From JAVBMO01 sp031552355 (GTDB taxonomy: Bacteria > Bacteroidota > Bacteroidia > Bacteroidales > P3): a stretch of 6,250 nucleotides of DNA. Under the pieces are notes generated by a model that saw only the letters and a program-made list of their open reading frames with translations, did not search any database and was not told the origin of the DNA. The position numbers and the translations under genes are program-made. Below are positions 1-5,961 of the stretch, piece after piece. How positions within the stretch are numbered: position 1 is the first letter of the stretch; each line of letters opens with the position of its first letter. Location: positions 1 to 6,250 of the forward strand of contig JAVBMO010000172.1 in the NCBI GenBank assembly GCA_031552355.1. The letters run 5' to 3'.

Positions 1-828
1 TTAAATGCACAAATTCATTTAATTTCGGTTGTTCCTTCGGGTTCTTTTTTCAAAGAATGGTTTCGAAGCGAAAAAGAAGAACGCAAAATGATACGGGACA
101 CTTCTGCTCAATTAAAAGAAATAGCCCAACAAGGAAAGAGGGAAAATGGTGTGCGGATTTCTACCAGCGTTGAAAAAGGACGTTCTGATGAAATTATTTT
201 GGAATTGGCGCAAGAGCTTCGAGCGCAATATATTGTAATGGGGAAAAATTTTGCAGCGTCTTCTCATTCTTTCTTTTTCAACAACCAAAATATGCCGATT
301 ATAGCAAAAGCACCATGCCCCGTGGTTATTACCGGTTGTAACTTGATTAGCAGAGAGGGTTTCAAAAACATTGTGTTGCCTTTGGACTTAACCAAACAAA
401 CCACCGAAAAGGTAAAAAAAGCGCTTTTGTGGGCGCATTACTATAAGGCTGCGATACATTTAGTAGGTGTTCTCTCGACGAATATTCCGGCCACAAGAAG
501 CCGTTTGCATTCAAAAATGGACAGAATTTGTCAACAAATAAACGCGGAAAATGCTGTTTGCAGCCGCGAAATCTATCAAAAAAGTGAAAAATCGTTGCAA
601 GACCAAATTTTAGAGCATGTTGAAAAAGTAAATGGTGACCTCATCATGGTCATGACCCATCAGGAAAGAAGTGCAGGGGATAGCTATGTAGGTAAAGTGG
701 CACAGGAAATTATTACCAAATCGAATGTCCCTGTGGTTTCTTACACTTCTGCGGCTATCGGTTCTATCGACAAAATCTTTGCATCGCTTATTCCGTTTGA
801 AATCTTCTCTTCGCAAAAGAAAGCGTAA
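1..828 (+). CDS. Universal stress protein, two tandem Usp domains (5' partial)
   Basis: The reading frame is open from the first base to the TAA ending at 828, giving 275 visible residues. The frame in front of the first ATG (position 88) already reads as Usp sequence (AQIHLISVV, the second beta strand), so that ATG is internal and the true start lies before the window. Two Usp folds follow each other: the first ends near position 333 with IAKAPCPVVIT, and the second starts at about 361 with FKNIVLPLDL and ends near 744 with KSNVPVVSYTS. A short tail of about 25 residues follows. Usp proteins are cytoplasmic stress proteins, some of which bind ATP through a G-x2-G-x9-G(S/T) motif. Here that motif is eroded in both domains (VMGKNFAASSHSFFFN and VMTHQERSAGDSYVG), so nucleotide binding is doubtful. 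The fold assignment is secure; the physiological role is not deducible. Confidence 0.88.
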   Translation, partial: LNAQIHLISVVPSGSFFKEWFRSEKEERKMIRDTSAQLKEIAQQGKRENGVRISTSVEKGRSDEIILELAQELRAQYIVMGKNFAASSHSFFFNNQNMPIIAKAPCPVVITGCNLISREGFKNIVLPLDLTKQTTEKVKKALLWAHYYKAAIHLVGVLSTNIPATRSRLHSKMDRICQQINAENAVCSREIYQKSEKSLQDQILEHVEKVNGDLIMVMTHQERSAGDSYVGKVAQEIITKSNVPVVSYTSAAIGSIDKIFASLIPFEIFSSQKKA

Positions 829-1037
829 TTTGTAAAACATCGAAAGGGCTAAGGATTTTGAAAATTATTGTTCCCCCTTTTCCTTGAAAAATGGGAAAAG
901 CGGATAAAATTCATCGATTTTGAAAATTTTTAATTCTGTCAAAAAATTTTAAGACACCTTGTTATAAATACAAAAGTTCACAAAAAACGGGATTTTCATT
1001 GGAAAAATGTGTAATTTTGAAGCAGAAATCCAACAAG
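829..1037. other. AT-rich intergenic region, Usp to EnvC-like gene
   Basis: This 209-base spacer has no convincing coding frame and no TAnnTTTG promoter element that I could find. Besides the hairpin at 874-903 it holds a second, purely A/T inverted repeat: AAAATTTTT (923-931) and AAAAATTTT (942-950). That pairing is weak and may reflect composition only. The promoter of the downstream gene is presumably here but I cannot place it. Confidence 0.4.
874..903 (+). terminator. Weak hairpin after the Usp gene
   Basis: CTTTTCC (877-883) pairs perfectly with GGAAAAG (894-900) around a 10-base loop, and CC (874-875) can pair with GG (902-903) across one C-C mismatch. It lies 46 bases after the Usp stop codon. 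No run of T follows, so it does not have the form of a strong intrinsic terminator. It could be a weak terminator or an RNA-end stabilising hairpin. Confidence 0.3.
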
Positions 1038-2363
1038 ATGAAACCACAAAAATCCCATTTTCTTTCTATTCTTTTCCTTGCCATTTTCCTGATGTGCGGA
1101 TTTAATTCTTTTGCACAGAAAAGCAGGGAAAGTTTGGAAGCTGACAAAAAACGTATTGAAAAAGAAATCAAGGCGTTGAATACAGAGCTAAACAAAACAA
1201 AGAAAGACAAAAATCTCTCTGCCAAACAACTCTCTTTACTCAAGAAAAAGATTGAAGAACGCGAAAAACTGATAAAAAACATTAATAGCCAGGTAGGCTT
1301 GCTGAACAAACAGATTGATTCTACCCAAAAAAATATTGACGTTCTACAAAAGCAAATAGACCAATTGAAGCGCGAATATGCAAAAGTCATTTGCACTCTT
1401 TATCGCCAACAGGGCTTAAACAGCCAATGGACTTTGATTTTTTCGTCCAAAAATTTTAACGATGCCTTCCAAAAACTACAGCTTTTTGAAGCTTACAGCA
1501 AATATCGCAAAGAACAGGTCAGACAAATTCAAAGTAAGGAAACGGTTCTCGACAGTGTGAACAAACAATTGGAATCAAAAAAAATAACGCAAGTGGTTTT
1601 GCTTTCGCAGGAAGAGCAACAAAAACAAAAATTAGCTCGCGAACAGCAGCAAAAACAAAAATCTTTGGCACAAATTCAAACCGAAGAAAAGAATCTGTCT
1701 CAAAAACTATCCAAGAAACGGGCTGAAGCGCAAAAGTTGCAAAAACAAATCCAGCAAATGATTGCCGCAGAAGTCCGGAAACGTCAGGAAGAAGCCCGCA
1801 GGCTTGCCGCTGCAAAAAAAGCAAAGGAAGAAGCCGAAGCAAAAGCGAGGAAAGAACAGGGCGTTTCTAACGCCACGGCTTCAAAACCTGCTACTGTAAA
1901 GCCCAAAGAAAATTACACCATGGCGGCCACGCCGGAAGAAATTGCCTTGTCAAACGACTTTATCCAAAACAAAGGGCGTTTGCCTTGGCCTACGGAAAAA
2001 GCAGCTATTTTGTCGCCCTATGGCGAATATGTGCATCCAGAATCCAAAGGGAAAAACTTCAACAACGGCATTACCTTGCTAACCGGGCACGGAAGCTCCG
2101 TACGCAGCATCTTTGACGGAACGGTAGCCTCTATAGGCACAGGCCCTAACGGACAAAAGGTGGTCATTATCAGCCATGGGGAATTTATGACGGTTTATAC
2201 CAATTTGGAAACGGTTTCCGTGAAAAAAGGATCCAAAGTAAAGACCAAACAGGTGATTGGCATTGTTCATGATACCGAAGGGGAAAAACAGTCGGAAGTG
2301 AATTTTCAAATTTGGAAAGCTACTAAAAGTCAAAATCCGGCCGTATGGTTGGCACCGTTATAA
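1038..2363 (+). CDS. EnvC-like murein hydrolase activator (coiled coil plus degenerate LytM/M23 domain)
   Basis: The product is 441 residues. I chose the ATG at 1038 over an in-frame TTG at 999 because it puts a classical signal peptide at the N-terminus: a basic start (MKPQKSHF), a hydrophobic core (LSILFLAIFLMCGF), and likely cleavage after NSFA near residue 26. Residues of about 28-115 and 150-275 are charged, Lys/Glu/Gln-rich heptad sequence typical of long coiled coils. A linker follows (about 276-310), then a C-terminal LytM domain (about 320-441). Active M23 peptidases bind zinc through H-x3-D and H-x-H type motifs. Here those positions read NNGIT (N342, T346), YTNL (N389) and EVNFQI (E420, N422), so every expected ligand is missing. 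That is the hallmark of EnvC-type proteins, which do not cut peptidoglycan but activate N-acetylmuramoyl-L-alanine amidases at the division site. Periplasmic location and amidase activation are inferred from the family; the partner amidase is not in the window. Confidence 0.88.
   Translation: MKPQKSHFLSILFLAIFLMCGFNSFAQKSRESLEADKKRIEKEIKALNTELNKTKKDKNLSAKQLSLLKKKIEEREKLIKNINSQVGLLNKQIDSTQKNIDVLQKQIDQLKREYAKVICTLYRQQGLNSQWTLIFSSKNFNDAFQKLQLFEAYSKYRKEQVRQIQSKETVLDSVNKQLESKKITQVVLLSQEEQQKQKLAREQQQKQKSLAQIQTEEKNLSQKLSKKRAEAQKLQKQIQQMIAAEVRKRQEEARRLAAAKKAKEEAEAKARKEQGVSNATASKPATVKPKENYTMAATPEEIALSNDFIQNKGRLPWPTEKAAILSPYGEYVHPESKGKNFNNGITLLTGHGSSVRSIFDGTVASIGTGPNGQKVVIISHGEFMTVYTNLETVSVKKGSKVKTKQVIGIVHDTEGEKQSEVNFQIWKATKSQNPAVWLAPL
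1611..1670 (+). repeat. Tandem 30-base imperfect repeat inside the EnvC-like gene
   Basis: Positions 1611-1640 and 1641-1670 are two adjacent 30-base (10-codon) units. Both carry GAAnAGCAnCAAAAACAAAA in the first two thirds and diverge in the last third. They encode EEQQKQKLAR and EQQQKQKSLA from residue 192. The repeat extends the second coiled coil by a Gln/Lys-rich block. It may be an old slippage duplication or simply low-complexity coiled-coil sequence. Confidence 0.6.
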
Positions 2364-2386
2364 TTGAAAATTGAGAATTGAAAATG
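2362..2386. repeat. AATT heptad array, left copy
   Basis: AATT occurs at 2362, 2369 and 2376, and a degenerate fourth unit (AATG) is at 2383, each separated by three purines (GAA, GAG, GAA). The first unit overlaps the TAA stop codon of the EnvC-like gene. At a period of 14 the unit AATTGAAAAT is repeated exactly (2362-2371 and 2376-2385). A matching array lies at the other end of the same intergenic region. Confidence 0.7.
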
Positions 2387-2419
2387 AAACAGCCAAAAAT
2401 CAAAATTAGAAAATGTGAA

Positions 2420-2458
2420 GATTTGAAAATGATTGTCAAATGGTCAAATTTTCAAATC
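2420..2458. repeat. 11-bp perfect inverted repeat (hairpin)
   Basis: GATTTGAAAAT (2420-2430) is exactly complementary to ATTTTCAAATC (2448-2458), with a 17-base spacer that could add a short TTG/CAA pairing (2433-2435 with 2445-2447). GTCAAAT also occurs twice in direct orientation (2435-2441 and 2443-2449). No T-run follows, so a terminator role is uncertain. It might instead be a protein-binding site or the centre of a small intergenic repeat element. Confidence 0.55.
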
Positions 2459-2476
2459 GATGCAATCCGGCGGTTC

Positions 2477-2501
2477 AATTCCTAATTTGTAATTCCTAAT
2501 T
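2477..2501. repeat. AATT heptad array, right copy
   Basis: AATT occurs four times at exact 7-base steps (2477, 2484, 2491, 2498), separated by CCT, TGT and CCT. The 11-mer AATTCCTAATT is repeated exactly (2477-2487 and 2491-2501). Read on the opposite strand, the spacers are mainly purines (AGG, ACA, AGG), so this array resembles the left copy at 2362-2386 in inverted orientation. It ends seven bases before the ATG of the ABC-F gene and so forms the distal part of its leader. Confidence 0.7.
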
Positions 2502-2508
2502 AAAAATC

Positions 2509-4401
2509 ATGTCCGAAGCGCTTCTTACTGTCGAAAATCTTTCAAAATCATACGGCGAAAAAGTTCTTTTTAAAAACATATCTTTCGGCCTTCTGAAAGG
2601 CCAGAAAACAGCACTCATTGCGCGCAACGGAACCGGAAAGAGTTCCCTGCTGAATATCCTTACCAACAAAATCCTTTCGGATGAAGGCAAGGTTACTTTC
2701 CGCAACGACATTAAGATTGCCTACCTTTCGCAAAATCCCGAAATGGACGAACATCTTACCATTCTCGATTATATTTTTTCGGAAGGGAACACTTTTGTCG
2801 ATACCATTAAGGAATATGAATCGGCGCTATTTGCATTGGAGCAAAACCATTCTTCGCCCGAGACACAACAAGCCCTGCATATTGCCACGGAAAAAATGGA
2901 CTCGCTGGGCGCATGGGATTATGAAGCCCGGGTAAAGGAGATACTTTCAAAGTTAGAGATCCACAATATCGGCAAAACGATTCATTTGTTGTCGGGTGGC
3001 GAGCGCAAAAAGGTAGCCCTGTCCAAAATCCTGATAGACCAATCCGATTTGCTTATCTTGGACGAACCGACCAACCATCTCGACATTTCGATGATAGAAT
3101 GGCTGGAAGGTTTTTTGTCGAAACAAAACCTTTCGATTTTGCTGGTTACCCACGACCGCTACTTTTTGGACAATGTTTGCACAGACATTTTAGAACTTGC
3201 CGACGGAAATCTTTACAAATACAAAGGCCATTACGACTATTTTTTGGAAAAGCGCGAAGACCGCGAATTCCGACAACGCCAGGAAGCCGACAAAGCGCGG
3301 AATTTGCTCCAAAAGGAACAGGAATGGATGAGGCGGATGCCTTCGGCACGGGGAACCAAAGCCAAAGCCCGCATAGATGCTTTTTATGACCTTCAGGAAA
3401 AAGCCAAACAAAAACCCACGGAAGAAAAGAAAGAAATTTTGTTGAAAACCGAACGCATGGGCGGCAAAATCCTTGAAATTTACAATGTCAGCAAAAAGTT
3501 CGGGAATCAGCAGCTTATCAATGATTTCTCCTATATCTTCAAAAAAGGGGAAAAGATTGGTATCATAGGCCCTAATGGCGTCGGGAAATCCACGTTTTTA
3601 AATATTTTGACCGAAACCCTTCGCCCCGACACCGGAAATATCGTCGTCGGGCAAACGGTCCGTTTCGGATACTATACCCAGGAAGGGCTTCCTATGGAAA
3701 AAGACCTTCGGGTTATCGAAATCATTCGCGAAGAGGCCGAATATATCCGTTTGGCCGATGGTTCCGAGATGTCGGCTTCGCAGTTTTTGAATTACTTCGG
3801 ATTTCCCTATCCTTTGCAATACACGCACTTTTCAGGGCTTAGCGGTGGGGAAAGGCGACGTTTGTATTTGTTGAAAATCCTGATTCGCAACCCCAATTTC
3901 CTCATTCTTGACGAGCCTACCAACGATTTGGATTTGGCCACGGTGGAACTTTTGGAACGCTTTCTTATGGTGTATGCCGGTTGCCTTATCATTGTTTCGC
4001 ACGACCGTTCTTTTATGGACAATATCGTGGATCATGTTTTTGTTTTTGAAGGGAACGGCAATATCAAAGACTTTCCGGGAAATTACACGCAATATCGCGA
4101 AAAGAAACAGTTGGAAGAACGCCAAATTTCCCAGCAAAAGAAGGAACTGAAACCTGAATACCAAAAAGCCAAAAGCACAACCAACAAACCGACTTTCAAG
4201 CAGCAAAAAGAATACGAAGCTTTGAGCAATGAAATTGCACTACTGGAAAAAGAAAAAGCCGAACTAAACGAAAAGCTCAGCCTTGGCAATATTTCCCACG
4301 ACGAACTTATCCGTTGTTCGGAACGCATCGGCGAAGTCCTGTCCCTTTTGGAAGAAAAAGAAATGCAATGGTTGGAATTGGCGGAAATCATTGAAGGCTA
4401 A
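2509..4401 (+). CDS. uup: ABC-F family ATPase, Uup type
   Basis: The product is 630 residues, close to the roughly 635 of E. coli Uup. It has two ABC ATPase domains and no membrane segments, as in ABC-F proteins, which act on ribosomes (and, for Uup, have been linked to DNA transposon excision) rather than in transport. Domain 1 has Walker A ARNGTGKSS (38-46), signature LSGGE (161-165), Walker B ending LILDEP (D185, E186) and switch His 215. Domain 2 has GPNGVGKST (354-362), LSGGE (444-448), Walker B D468/E469 and His 498. Between them lies the basic linker with EWMRRMPSARGTKAKARID (272-290). The C-terminus (about 561-630) is the charged coiled coil that marks Uup and distinguishes it from EttA. 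The Arg-Asn-Gly in the first Walker A also fits Uup. Unusually, its first Gly is Ala and the residue after the Ser is Ser rather than Thr. Both catalytic glutamates are present, so both sites look active. The start is the ATG at 2509, behind an A-rich leader without a Shine-Dalgarno sequence. Confidence 0.9.
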   Translation: MSEALLTVENLSKSYGEKVLFKNISFGLLKGQKTALIARNGTGKSSLLNILTNKILSDEGKVTFRNDIKIAYLSQNPEMDEHLTILDYIFSEGNTFVDTIKEYESALFALEQNHSSPETQQALHIATEKMDSLGAWDYEARVKEILSKLEIHNIGKTIHLLSGGERKKVALSKILIDQSDLLILDEPTNHLDISMIEWLEGFLSKQNLSILLVTHDRYFLDNVCTDILELADGNLYKYKGHYDYFLEKREDREFRQRQEADKARNLLQKEQEWMRRMPSARGTKAKARIDAFYDLQEKAKQKPTEEKKEILLKTERMGGKILEIYNVSKKFGNQQLINDFSYIFKKGEKIGIIGPNGVGKSTFLNILTETLRPDTGNIVVGQTVRFGYYTQEGLPMEKDLRVIEIIREEAEYIRLADGSEMSASQFLNYFGFPYPLQYTHFSGLSGGERRRLYLLKILIRNPNFLILDEPTNDLDLATVELLERFLMVYAGCLIIVSHDRSFMDNIVDHVFVFEGNGNIKDFPGNYTQYREKKQLEERQISQQKKELKPEYQKAKSTTNKPTFKQQKEYEALSNEIALLEKEKAELNEKLSLGNISHDELIRCSERIGEVLSLLEEKEMQWLELAEIIEG

Positions 4402-4511
4402 TGTTTTTCTCAAAATGTCATGGTGTTTGTTTAAAATTAATGCTTGTTTCTCCATTTTTAGGTAAGACTTTATGTTCTATTAAATTTTTCAATCAGAATT
4501 ATCCAAATTTG
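4402..4511. other. AT-rich spacer after the ABC-F gene
   Basis: I see no gene, no good terminator hairpin and no repeat between the ABC-F stop codon and the promoter element of the MATE gene. A short plus-strand frame crosses this stretch, but it starts inside the ABC-F gene in another frame and resembles nothing. Confidence 0.5.
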
Positions 4512-4519
4512 TATCTTTG
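4485..4519 (+). promoter_or_regulatory. Bacteroidota-type promoter of the MATE gene
   Basis: TATCTTTG at 4512-4519 matches the TAnnTTTG -7 consensus used by the primary sigma factor of this phylum. The -33 element is poor: the best candidate is the T-rich stretch ending in TTTC at 4487-4490, 21 bases upstream. Transcription would begin near 4525, giving a leader of about 20 bases before the ATG at 4546. This indicates that the MATE gene can be transcribed separately from the ABC-F gene. Confidence 0.6.
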
Positions 4520-4545
4520 CTTTCTGTTTTTGCCCCCTTTCCTGT

Positions 4546-5844
4546 ATGAACAAACGGATCCTTGCCTTAGCCATTCCTAATATCATTGCCAATATAACCG
4601 TTCCATTGCTCGGCATGATAGACATTGCTATTGCCGGACGTTTAGGCGACGAAAGCTATATCGGATCCATTGCTTTGGGTACCACTATTTTCAATTTTAT
4701 TTATTGGAATTTTGGCTTTTTGCGAATGGGAACCAGCGGTTTTGCCGCCCAAGCATTAGGGGCTAGGAATTTTGCCGAAATCATGAATACGCTTGTCCGT
4801 GCCATGGCCATTGCCTTGGGAGTGGGCTTTTTAATCCTGATTCTTCAAAAACCGATTGCACAATGCGCTTTCTACTTTATTGGCGGAAGTGAAACTACTG
4901 AAAATTTGGCGCTCAGGTATTATAACATCCGTATTTGGGCTGCGCCGGCTGCGCTGGGAATTTATGCCATGAAAGGCTGGCTTATTGGCATGCAAAATTC
5001 CATTACACCGATGATCACCGCCATTTTAATCAATCTGGTAAATATTGTTCTTTGCCTACTTTTTGTCTATGTTTGGGATATGGATATTGAAGGCATTGCT
5101 TTGGGAACGGCTTTAGCTCAGTACAGCGGATTTTTGTTCCTTGTTTTCTTTGGGTTTGCACGTTATCGGAAATTAATCAGCTATATAAACTTACACGAAA
5201 GTTTGAAATGGCAAAGTATGAAAGGTTTTTTCAAGGTCAATTCCGACATCTTTTTGAGAACCCTTTGCCTAATTGCCGTTTTTACGTTTATTCCTGCCGT
5301 TTCTGCCAAAATGGGCGACGATATTCTGGCCATCAATACCTTGCTGATGCAATTTTTCACACTCTTTTCCTATATCATGGATGGTTTTGCCTACGCCGGC
5401 GAAGCTTTGGCCGGAAAACAAATCGGTGCACACAATCCCAAAGGACTGAAACAAACCATCCGACTGCTTTTCCGTTGGGGTGCCATTCTTTCGTTTTTAT
5501 TTATGATTTTGTACGGATTTTTCGGGAAGCACCTTCTTTCTCTTTTCACAGACCAAATTTCTATTATCAATCTTTCTGGCGATTATTTATATTGGGTACT
5601 GCTTTTCCCTTTGGCGGGTTTTGGCGCTTTTTTGTGGGACGGTATTTATGTTGGTGCCACCGCTTCAAAATCTATGCGGAACAGCATGTATATTTCCACT
5701 GCCGTCTTTTTCGCCGCCTATTATCTGCTTTACAGCATTTGGGATAACAATGCTTTGTGGTTGGCGTTCATCCTTTATCTGGCTTTCCGAAGCTTGCTAC
5801 TTACCTTACAAGCTAAAAAACATGTTTATAGGAAAGCAGAATAA
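4546..5844 (+). CDS. MATE family efflux transporter, DinF subgroup
   Basis: The product is 432 residues and strongly hydrophobic throughout, compatible with the usual twelve transmembrane helices in two six-helix halves. DinF-like landmarks are clear: the N-terminal stretch LALAIPNIIANITVPLLGMID, then FLRMGTSGFAAQALGARN (58-75), then RIWAAPAALGIYAMKGWLIGMQN (129-151). In the second half, DGFAYAGEALAGKQIGA begins at D279 and includes E286. Pro11 and Asp26 in helix 1 have the same 15-residue spacing as the functionally important Pro26 and Asp41 I recall for PfMATE, which suggests cation (H+ or Na+) coupled antiport. Substrates of MATE proteins are typically cationic drugs or metabolites; the substrate here cannot be read from sequence. 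The protein would sit in the inner membrane. The ATG at 4546 follows a promoter candidate by 26 bases and begins directly at helix 1. I am sure of the family, and fairly sure of the DinF subgroup. Confidence 0.92.
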   Translation: MNKRILALAIPNIIANITVPLLGMIDIAIAGRLGDESYIGSIALGTTIFNFIYWNFGFLRMGTSGFAAQALGARNFAEIMNTLVRAMAIALGVGFLILILQKPIAQCAFYFIGGSETTENLALRYYNIRIWAAPAALGIYAMKGWLIGMQNSITPMITAILINLVNIVLCLLFVYVWDMDIEGIALGTALAQYSGFLFLVFFGFARYRKLISYINLHESLKWQSMKGFFKVNSDIFLRTLCLIAVFTFIPAVSAKMGDDILAINTLLMQFFTLFSYIMDGFAYAGEALAGKQIGAHNPKGLKQTIRLLFRWGAILSFLFMILYGFFGKHLLSLFTDQISIINLSGDYLYWVLLFPLAGFGAFLWDGIYVGATASKSMRNSMYISTAVFFAAYYLLYSIWDNNALWLAFILYLAFRSLLLTLQAKKHVYRKAE

Positions 5845-5961
5845 ATCCCTCAAAATATTTATTACTGCCATTCCTCCTAAATTAAATCCACCAAATAGTC
5901 AGAACAAAGAGTTGTTTTATGGTGTAAAAATAACAATTACTCTTTTATTTAGCATACTTTT
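5845..5961. other. Convergent intergenic spacer
   Basis: The spacer separates the stop codons of the plus-strand MATE gene and the minus-strand plug gene. It is AT-rich and has no coding sign. Its only structure is the hairpin at 5906-5945. Confidence 0.5.
5906..5950 (+). terminator. Possible terminator of the MATE gene
   Basis: AAAGAGT (5906-5912) pairs with ACTCTTT (5939-5945), and the next bases TGTT (5913-5916) pair with AACA (5932-5935) across a three-base bulge. The T-rich TTATTT follows on the plus strand (5945-5950). Its place between two converging genes suits a terminator. The stem is AU-rich with a bulge and a 15-base loop, so it would be of modest strength. I see no T-run on the minus-strand side. 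Confidence 0.4.

Noticed and set aside
923..950. A/T-only inverted repeat AAAATTTTT / AAAAATTTT as a terminator
   Set aside because: It has no G-C pairs and no following T-run, and such matches are common by chance in a region this AT-rich.
962..1396. 144-codon open frame on the minus strand
   Set aside because: It lies antisense to the signal peptide and first coiled coil of the EnvC-like gene. Its Phe/Ser/Leu-rich product is the expected reflection of Lys/Glu/Gln codons and resembles no family.
2483..2489. TAATTTG as a promoter -7 element of the ABC-F gene
   Set aside because: It is one base short of TAnnTTTG, lies inside the AATT heptad array, and has no recognisable -33 box at the right distance.
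3832..4206. 124-codon minus-strand frame within the ABC-F gene
   Set aside because: It is antisense to the second ATPase domain, whose signature and Walker B motifs are intact on the plus strand. The minus frame shows no family features.
2509..4401. ABC-F gene as an antibiotic-resistance (ribosome protection) determinant
   Set aside because: The C-terminal coiled coil and overall length fit housekeeping Uup, and the linker lacks any long extension that I could tie to resistance ABC-F proteins.
5208..5747. 179-codon plus-strand frame inside the MATE gene
   Set aside because: It is an overlapping alternate frame of a clear transmembrane protein. Its product is rich in Phe, Arg and Cys without any recognisable motif.
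2509..5844. ABC-F plus MATE as a joint drug-export system
   Set aside because: ABC-F proteins are soluble and not transport ATPases, the MATE protein is ion-driven, the genes are 144 bases apart and the MATE gene has its own promoter candidate. Adjacency alone does not support a system.
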